Source of the DNA: JBFWIL01 sp050256015
GTDB taxonomy: Bacteria > Bacteroidota > Bacteroidia > Bacteroidales > Prolixibacteraceae
Direction: 5' to 3'
Assembly: GCA_050256015.1 (NCBI GenBank)
Contig: JBFWIL010000011.1
Coordinates: 1-21,918 of the forward strand
DNA: 21,918 nucleotides
How positions within the stretch are numbered: position 1 is the first letter of the stretch; every line of letters starts with the position of its first letter. Positions 16,855 through 21,918 of the stretch are shown one piece after another. The position numbers and the translations under genes are program-made. A model generated the notes under the pieces. The model was not told where the DNA came from. It did no database searches and saw only the letters and a list, made by a program, of their open reading frames with translations.

Positions 16855-16869
16855 TCTGAAGACGGCAGG

Positions 16870-17128
16870 CTTACGGAATCGGGCAATAGTCTCGATGCCC
16901 CGGCAGAATTGCTCCAGGGGAAAGTGCTCGTTGTACTTTCTCAAAGGAAGAAGAGATAATGGGGATGGAACCTCCGGAGCGAACCGGAACGGGACGGTTG
17001 CTGTATATTTTTTTGTAGACTTTCTTTGCGGCCCGGTCCATGTCGTTCCGGTGTTTGGGCAAGGCACTTACCGGAGGGATCCGGATCAATACCAATAACT
17101 CATTCAGAAAGCGGTATTTGTGTTTATT
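16870..17128 (-). pseudogene. Remnant of an M20-family dipeptidase with internal deletions
   Basis: On the minus strand from about 17128, one frame reads KHKYRFLNELLVLIRIPPVS and then PKHRNDMDRAA, which is the N-terminus of M20 dipeptidases (normally about 450 residues). The same frame then passes straight to VYKKIYSNRPVPVRSGGSIP and IISSSFEKV, which belongs near the C-terminus. At about 16938 the match moves to another frame with YNEHFPLEQFCRGIETIARF, the last part of the family. Most of the catalytic and dimerisation regions are therefore missing, a second short deletion shifts the frame, and no start codon is left. It sits directly after the FUSC gene, whose last codons overlap where the M20 start would have been. 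Recognition rests on remembered family motifs. Confidence 0.75.
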
Positions 17129-17130
17129 GA

Positions 17131-19308
17131 TTATGTGCCGGCAACAGCGACCGGCTGCTTCTCTTCCGGGGGAAGGCTTCTGGAAAGGTCCAGCAGTTGA
17201 ACGCTGACTTCGGCAATGTGAAATAACAGCTGTAGCTGTTGGCGCTCTCCTCCGGGAAGTTTTTCCTGCATGGCCTGTCGAATTTTTTCAATAACCGGGG
17301 CCAGGGGGGTGTCTGCAGAATGCTCTGCAGAAGGCGTTTGTCCGGACATTTGCTTCAAGGCTTGTCCCAGGGCCGGCATGGCAGGATGGATGGAGCTTCC
17401 GGCATGCCGGTGCGCCCCCAGGGCAGAGAGGTAAGAAAGCATGGCATGGTTCAGGTAGGTGAGTGTAAAGGCCCGGGTACGGAACTCCCGGTCGCGTACC
17501 GGTTCCACCTGCATATCCTGCCAAGCCAGTACCAGGGCGTTATCTGCCTGGTGGGCTTTCCTTCTGACAATGCGGTATTCCAGGTCGTCTGCCGAACTCG
17601 CCTGATATTCTTTTACAATGGCTTCATAATAATGCACGTTTTGCATCAGCGTCTGGCGCAGCAGTCCGGGTAGTTTACGGTCTTTCCAGTCGGGCCAAAG
17701 GAAACGTACGCTCAGGATGGCCAGGCCCGATCCCAGAAGGGTGTCGATTAGCCGTGGAACCATGACGGCAGTGCCCTGGCTGGAGATCAGGTTAAAGGCA
17801 CAGAGAATGAAGATCGTGATGAAGATTACCGAAACGGCATAATTGCGGCGCAGCCATAAAAAAAACAGGTAAGCCGACAGCAGCATTAATACCAGTTGCC
17901 CGGCTATAGTGGGCAGAAGCCTGACAATCAGTACGCCGCCGACCACCCCGCTGATTGTGCCCAATATCCGTTCGAACAGTCGTCTGCGTGTTTCACTGTA
18001 ACTAGGCTGACAGACAAACAGTCCGGTCAGGACGATCCATTCCCCGTGATTCAGCTTAAAGCCTTCCGAGATGAAGAACCCGGCAAGCAGGCACAGGCTT
18101 AGCCGGACGGCATAACGTAGTTTCGGATGGTCGGGGTTCAACAGTTCACGCATCCGTTTGCCCAGAGGCCTCCTGTCTTTGTCAAGTCTGGGAACTGATG
18201 CTCCTCCGGAAGGCTGAATGCCCAGCTGCTGCAGGGTATGGTTTATTCTTGACAGATTGTCAACCAACAGGGTCAGCGGATGTTTGCAGCTTGTTCCGTA
18301 TTTCTCCAGTTGGTCACGGACAGCTTTAACGGTCCATTCCAGGCTTGCCGGGTGGTGAAAGCGAACTCCGGTAAGCAGGCAACGGGCAAAATGTCTGCAG
18401 GCGTCTGCCTGTTGGCTGAGAAGCTGTCCGATTCCTTCCATGAGTTGTCGGTTTTCCTGATCCCTGCTTAAGCGGTCGTAGCGTTCGTGACTGGATGCTG
18501 CCCGTTCGTGCAGACTTTGCAACAGCATAAACCGGTGAAAATAAGGGGCAAGCCGGCTTTGTTCCTGCAGCGAGTCACGGTAACTGTTCAGAACGTCCTT
18601 GCAGCGCTCCAGTGACCCCACGAGTTCCACATTGAGCATAGCCAGCCGGTTACGTATTTTCCCCTGCATTTTTTCCTCGCTGGGAAACAAACGGGCTTTT
18701 TCTTCCAGGTATCCGGCCAGGGCGAAATATCCCCGGGCCAGCTGCTCTTCGAGCAGACGCCAGGGATGCAGGTAAAGCAATCCCAGGGAAAGCAAGCCGT
18801 AGAAAAGAGCTCCCGAGGTAAGCAGTATAGGCTGCCAGTACCATGCGGGACTGATTTCCGAACCGATCATCGTGTAAATACCTGCCAGGATGGTTCCAAA
18901 AGTGATTCCGCGATACCGTTCTCCCAGTCCCCCGATAAGTATAAAGAAAACGGTGGAGAGGGCCAGTCCGGCTCCCAGCAGTACCGGCCAGGGATGCAGC
19001 AGTTCCACGGCCAGACTGGAAAAGCCGAAGCTGATTACTTTGATCGCCAGGGATTTGATCCGTCCGGTGGGGTGATCGTCGGTCTCCGACAACGCTCCGG
19101 TAAGCACCCCCAGCGCCAGGCTTACGGCAAAGAACGGCTTCCCCATGAGTACAACGGGGATGGTCAGCAATACCATGGCAATTGTGGCTTTGCCTGCCAT
19201 CAGCCGGTTTGGATGGAGCCAGAAAGCCCTGCGTGCCGGTTCATACCAGGAACAGTTCCTGATTCGGGCCAGGGTCTGGAAAGGAACTACTTGTCTGTGC
19301 CGGCTCAT
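17131..19308 (-). CDS. FUSC/YccS-YhfK-type inner-membrane protein
   Basis: From the ATG at 19308 (an in-frame TTG ten codons earlier is less likely) the protein has 725 residues. The N-terminal half has about six hydrophobic segments (TIAMVLLTIPVVLM, AVSLALGVLTGAL, LLGAGLALSTVFFILIGG, TILAGIYTMIG, ILLTSGALFYGLLSLGLLYL). A long charged cytoplasmic region of about 220 residues follows. A second membrane block of the FUSC_2 type comes next (LSLCLLAGFFISE, WIVLTGLFVCQPSYSETRRR, ISGVVGGVLIVRLL, LVLMLLSAYLFFLWL, VIFITIFILCAFNLI). Then comes a soluble C-terminal domain. This is the layout of E. coli YccS and relatives of the aromatic-acid exporter AaeB. Substrate is unknown. The AraC gene lies 96 bp upstream on the same strand and may control it. 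Confidence 0.9.
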   Translation of the reverse strand: MSRHRQVVPFQTLARIRNCSWYEPARRAFWLHPNRLMAGKATIAMVLLTIPVVLMGKPFFAVSLALGVLTGALSETDDHPTGRIKSLAIKVISFGFSSLAVELLHPWPVLLGAGLALSTVFFILIGGLGERYRGITFGTILAGIYTMIGSEISPAWYWQPILLTSGALFYGLLSLGLLYLHPWRLLEEQLARGYFALAGYLEEKARLFPSEEKMQGKIRNRLAMLNVELVGSLERCKDVLNSYRDSLQEQSRLAPYFHRFMLLQSLHERAASSHERYDRLSRDQENRQLMEGIGQLLSQQADACRHFARCLLTGVRFHHPASLEWTVKAVRDQLEKYGTSCKHPLTLLVDNLSRINHTLQQLGIQPSGGASVPRLDKDRRPLGKRMRELLNPDHPKLRYAVRLSLCLLAGFFISEGFKLNHGEWIVLTGLFVCQPSYSETRRRLFERILGTISGVVGGVLIVRLLPTIAGQLVLMLLSAYLFFLWLRRNYAVSVIFITIFILCAFNLISSQGTAVMVPRLIDTLLGSGLAILSVRFLWPDWKDRKLPGLLRQTLMQNVHYYEAIVKEYQASSADDLEYRIVRRKAHQADNALVLAWQDMQVEPVRDREFRTRAFTLTYLNHAMLSYLSALGAHRHAGSSIHPAMPALGQALKQMSGQTPSAEHSADTPLAPVIEKIRQAMQEKLPGGERQQLQLLFHIAEVSVQLLDLSRSLPPEEKQPVAVAGT

Positions 19309-19404
19309 GAAAAAATCTTTTACGGTTAAAAATAACAAATTTCCGTGTTTATGGAGGTCAGGTGGTCCGTGCTTATTTTCGGATGTATTGGCCCGGGGGA
19401 ACTG

Positions 19405-20316
19405 CTACTGGTTATCCGGTTCCGGGCTTTTATTATCCTGGGCGGAATTGGCTCCTAAAAACTGATTCCGGTACTGCGTGGGGGTGCAGGAGTTTATTTT
19501 CCGGAAGGACCGGTTAAAATTAGACAGATTGTTAAAGCCGCTTTCAAAACCAATCTGGGAAACACTGAGCTTTCCTTCCTGCAGCAGTTTGCATGCATAA
19601 CCGATGCGCATTTCCGAAACAAAATTAGTAAAGGATTTTCCCGTTTTTTCCCGGAAATAGCGACTGAAGGCTGAGGAATTCATGCCTATTCTCCGTGCAA
19701 TGGTTTCCTGGCTAATGGGTTCCCGGTAACCGGTGTTGATAAGATGCATGACCCGTTCCATCCGTTCACTGGGCCATTCCAGAAAATCAGGCTGATAGTT
19801 TTCGCTGGAAAGAAGTCTCCCTCCCTCTGTTCCGGCCAGTTTGTCCAGGATCCGTATAAAACCTAGTAACTGTTCCAGCCCCTTTTTTTTGAGCAGTTTT
19901 CTGAGCTGCGGACCAATTTTTGCCGAAACTTCCGACGGAAAACTGATTCCCCGGGCAGCCCGCTTCAGCAATTTACCGATCCGGAAAAACTCGGAATAGC
20001 TTTCCAGCTCATGAGCGAGAAAATCTTCCGGAAAATGAACGACAACGGCATTTACTTGGTACCGGGGATCACCGGAGTAAAACAGTTCGTTGTTTTTCCA
20101 GAAATGAGGCAGGTTTGGCCCCAGTAATACCAGGTCGCCTTCTTTGAAATCTTCAGCATGATCAGCTACAAAACGTTTCCCGAAGCTTTTGATCACATAC
20201 ACCAGCTCATATTCCGGATGAAAATGCCAGGGGAAAGTAAAATGAGGGAATTCGTCCCATTTTATTTTTATAGGCTTTTTCCCTTGCAGAATCAGCCGTT
20301 CGTGCATGATTTTCAT
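19405..20316 (-). CDS. AraC-family regulator with cupin sensor domain
   Basis: From the ATG at 20316 the protein has 303 residues; the frame stays open 16 codons further up, but only with a TTG inside the promoter. The N-terminal cupin has HFHPEYELVYV (31-41) and DLVLLGPNLPHFW (61-73), typical of Bacteroidota AraC regulators that sense small carbon compounds. The C-terminal domain (about 200-290) has both HTH parts: ISQETIARRIGMNSSAFSRYF and VSQIGFESGFNNLSNFNRSF, followed by PTQYR. It lies upstream of the FUSC gene on the same strand and is divergent from the ECF sigma pair; the efflux-like gene is the likely local target (inference). The ligand is unknown. Confidence 0.93.
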   Translation of the reverse strand: MKIMHERLILQGKKPIKIKWDEFPHFTFPWHFHPEYELVYVIKSFGKRFVADHAEDFKEGDLVLLGPNLPHFWKNNELFYSGDPRYQVNAVVVHFPEDFLAHELESYSEFFRIGKLLKRAARGISFPSEVSAKIGPQLRKLLKKKGLEQLLGFIRILDKLAGTEGGRLLSSENYQPDFLEWPSERMERVMHLINTGYREPISQETIARRIGMNSSAFSRYFREKTGKSFTNFVSEMRIGYACKLLQEGKLSVSQIGFESGFNNLSNFNRSFRKINSCTPTQYRNQFLGANSAQDNKSPEPDNQ

Positions 20317-20340
20317 AACAGCCCATTTGTTTATTGCCAG

Positions 20341-20348
20341 CAAAGATA
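20341..20348 (-). promoter_or_regulatory. Bacteroidota -7 box for the AraC gene
   Basis: On the minus strand TATCTTTG matches TAnnTTTG 24 bp before the ATG at 20316, so the leader would be about 20 nt. No well-spaced TTG is present upstream. Confidence 0.45.
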
Positions 20349-20432
20349 ATACATCTTGTTGCAATAAAAATACTGGGATAGGTGTCGGGGAAGCATTATC
20401 TTTAAGTTCATTTGTCTGATGGACTTTTGAAA

Positions 20433-21134
20433 ATGATAAAAAACACAGATATCGAAAAGGATGGTATTGTCCGGTCCCTTAACAAGGGCGATATTCATGC
20501 TTTTAACTATTTGTTTGAGAAATATTCAAAAGTGCTTTATCATTTTTCGTATTCTATCTTAAAATCGGGAACAGATGCTGAGGAACTTGTTCAGGATGTT
20601 TTTTTGAAAATCTGGGAAAAGCGGAATAAGATCGATCCGATGCAGTCGTTTCGTGCCTATCTCTTCACGGTTGCATTGAATCATATTCGCAGGCTTTTTT
20701 TAAATAAGGTAAAAGAAGACTCATTTAAACTTCATCTGTATGATGTTTTATTGGAACAGGTTTCAGAACCGGAAAAAGAAAGGAAGAATTTTGCTGATTA
20801 TTTAAGAATTCTGGATCAGGAAATTCAGAAACTCCCGGAAAAACAAAAGGAGATATTCCTGCTGCATAAGAAAGAAGGACTCACAGTAAAGGAGGTTGCA
20901 TCTTTTTTGTGCATTTCACCTAAAACAGTCGAAAATCAGTATACTGCAGCGGTTAGGACAATTCGCGGGGCATTTTATGCAAGAAATATTAGGACTTTGG
21001 AGTTGTTTTGTGCGATTTCCCCGGGAAAATTAAAGAACAATCGCATTCAAAAGATTCTATTATCCATTCAATATGGATATATGTATATTTTTCATAAATT
21101 GCAAAGGCAAATTCCTGATATGGTGGAAGAATGA
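20433..21134 (+). CDS. ECF sigma-70 factor, first of an overlapping pair
   Basis: From the ATG at 20433 the protein has 233 residues (a TTG seven codons up is less likely). Region 2 is at about 22-90, with AEELVQDVFLKIWEKRNKI and SFRAYLFTVALNHIRR. Region 4 is at about 130-180, with LPEKQKEIFLLHKKEGLTVKEVASFL and ISPKTVENQ. This is the Bacteroidota ECF type that usually controls surface uptake systems through a FecR-like anti-sigma factor. It is 40-50 residues longer than most, because of a basic C-terminal tail after residue 182. Its stop overlaps the next ECF gene by 4 bp (ATGA). Base composition is AT-richer than in the AraC and FUSC genes. The regulon is unknown. Confidence 0.9.
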   Translation: MIKNTDIEKDGIVRSLNKGDIHAFNYLFEKYSKVLYHFSYSILKSGTDAEELVQDVFLKIWEKRNKIDPMQSFRAYLFTVALNHIRRLFLNKVKEDSFKLHLYDVLLEQVSEPEKERKNFADYLRILDQEIQKLPEKQKEIFLLHKKEGLTVKEVASFLCISPKTVENQYTAAVRTIRGAFYARNIRTLELFCAISPGKLKNNRIQKILLSIQYGYMYIFHKLQRQIPDMVEE

Positions 21135-21733
21135 TTGATCCTGTATTGAATTTGGAACTGAAGAACGGTACCTCTTCCGGATACCAAAGGTTATATTCAC
21201 TGACTTCAGTGCGTTTGAAAAATTATTGCAAACTTTTTCTGAAAGATCAGGTGGTGATTGAGGATATTGTTCAGGATGCCTATCTCCGCTTATGGGAAAA
21301 ACGAAGAGAAATTCATCCCGGAAAATCTGTTGAGAGCCTGCTTTTTACCATAGTCCGGAACCTTTGTCTGAACTACTTGCGCGACCAGAAACTTGCAACA
21401 TCTTGTTTTTCAGTTGATGAAAATCCGTGGAGCGATCTTCAACATTTGTACCAGATTGATTTTTCAGGGCTTGAAGAAAAAACCATGGAAGAACAGTTGT
21501 TTGAATCGCTTAAGATTGCTATTGAACGATTACCGGAGAGGCAACGACAAATATTAGTGATGTGCAAAATAGAAGAGAGAAAGCAGCAGGAAGTTGCGGA
21601 TGAAATGGGCATTTCGCTGAAAGCGATTGAAAAAAGTCTGGCCAAATCAAAACGGCAATTACGTAAAGCCCTGGTTCCATGCTTTTCTGAGTTTATCTTT
21701 TTGATCTCATCTGTTTATTTTCTTAATTTTTAA
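21131..21733 (+). CDS. ECF sigma-70 factor, second of an overlapping pair
   Basis: A 200-residue protein starting in the ATGA overlap with the first ECF gene, so the two are translationally coupled. Region 2: VIEDIVQDAYLRLWEKRREI and LFTIVRNLCLNYLRDQ (about 41-86). Region 4: LPERQRQILVMCKIEERKQQEVADEMGIS and KAIEKSLAKSKRQLR (about 134-178). The last 19 residues are strongly hydrophobic with many Phe and could touch the membrane or a partner. It is not a close copy of the first ECF protein, so this is not a recent tandem duplication. No anti-sigma gene or SusC/SusD pair is visible before the window ends 185 bp later. Confidence 0.9.
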   Translation: MIDPVLNLELKNGTSSGYQRLYSLTSVRLKNYCKLFLKDQVVIEDIVQDAYLRLWEKRREIHPGKSVESLLFTIVRNLCLNYLRDQKLATSCFSVDENPWSDLQHLYQIDFSGLEEKTMEEQLFESLKIAIERLPERQRQILVMCKIEERKQQEVADEMGISLKAIEKSLAKSKRQLRKALVPCFSEFIFLISSVYFLNF

Positions 21734-21778
21734 TGGTCAGACGGAATTTGCCATTAGCAAATAATCATGCTCGTGTGT

Positions 21779-21814
21779 GAGTTAATTATTATTTCATAAG
21801 TAATTAATTAACTC
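21779..21814. repeat. 10-bp inverted repeat after the ECF pair
   Basis: GAGTTAATTA (21779-21788) and TAATTAACTC (21805-21814) are perfect complements around a 16-bp spacer, 45 bp after the second ECF stop. The T-run of a standard terminator is missing. It could be an operator or an AT-rich hairpin. Confidence 0.45.
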
Positions 21815-21842
21815 AAATTCTTTATTAATAATATTTTACAAA

Positions 21843-21910
21843 TATCAGTTAGGGTATTTCAAATTTTCATATTCATGCTCGTAGCAATACTCTTTTGTCC
21901 TTAACTGATA
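21843..21910. repeat. Inverted repeat at the window edge, with a nearby direct repeat
   Basis: TATCAGTTAGGG (21843-21854) pairs with CCTTAACTGATA (21899-21910) over 12 positions with one G-T pair. Separately, TCATGCTCGT occurs at 21765-21774 and 21873-21882. There is no gene in 21734-21918. Whether this is a regulatory region for a gene beyond the window or a mobile-element border cannot be told. Confidence 0.4.
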
Positions 21911-21918
21911 AGGTCAGT

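Noticed and set aside
20422..20429. GACTTTTG as the -7 box of the ECF pair
   Set aside because: First base does not fit TAnnTTTG and it ends 3 bp before the ATG; no -33 box fits.

Overview
The window reads as chromosomal DNA of a Bacteroidota bacterium, probably Bacteroidales or a related order. Evidence: several promoters match the Bacteroidota TAnnTTTG -7 box, Shine-Dalgarno sites are mostly absent, feoA and feoB are fused, and a DUF3109 protein, a cupin-type AraC regulator and ECF sigma factors of the Bacteroidota kind are present. I cannot name a genus. Most genes are moderately GC-rich; two stretches (about 8546-9350 and 20400-21918) are visibly AT-richer.

Layout. 1-4005 (+): the 3' part of a very large multidomain protein. 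It has tandem 128-residue GAF-like sensor modules, a degenerate receiver, a receiver-like domain with its key residues, and a PEP-synthase/PPDK-type ATP-grasp domain. 4102-4752 (+): a NarL/LuxR-type regulator whose receiver has lost its phospho-acceptor Asp. 4915-6267 (+): NADP-type glutamate dehydrogenase, preceded by a perfect palindrome and a -7 box and followed by a strong terminator. 6393-8266 (-): O-methyltransferase and M16 zinc peptidase in a tight operon. 8430-8502 (+): tRNA-Phe with its own promoter and terminator. 8546-9379: AT-rich DNA with no confident gene. 9380-12133 (-): FeoA-FeoB fusion with a Cys-rich tail. 12426-13955 (+): cofactor-independent phosphoglycerate mutase. 14044-14622 (+): DUF3109 protein. 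14639-15028 (-): VOC/glyoxalase-fold protein. 15205-16854 (+): long-chain acyl-CoA synthetase. 16870-17128 (-): decayed remnant of an M20 dipeptidase. 17131-19308 (-): FUSC/YccS-type membrane protein. 19405-20316 (-): AraC regulator. 20433-21733 (+): two ECF sigma factors overlapping by 4 bp. 21734-21918: AT-rich DNA with inverted and direct repeats.

Most genes are housekeeping or common accessory genes: nitrogen assimilation, ferrous iron uptake, glycolysis and fatty-acid activation. The parts most worth a second look are: (a) the sensor/receiver/ATP-grasp giant next to a non-canonical response regulator and gdhA; (b) twin 18-bp inverted repeats between feoAB and gpmI; (c) the M20 pseudogene with internal deletions; (d) the overlapping ECF sigma pair with no anti-sigma gene visible in the window. 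No CRISPR array, complete insertion sequence, prophage or rRNA was seen.
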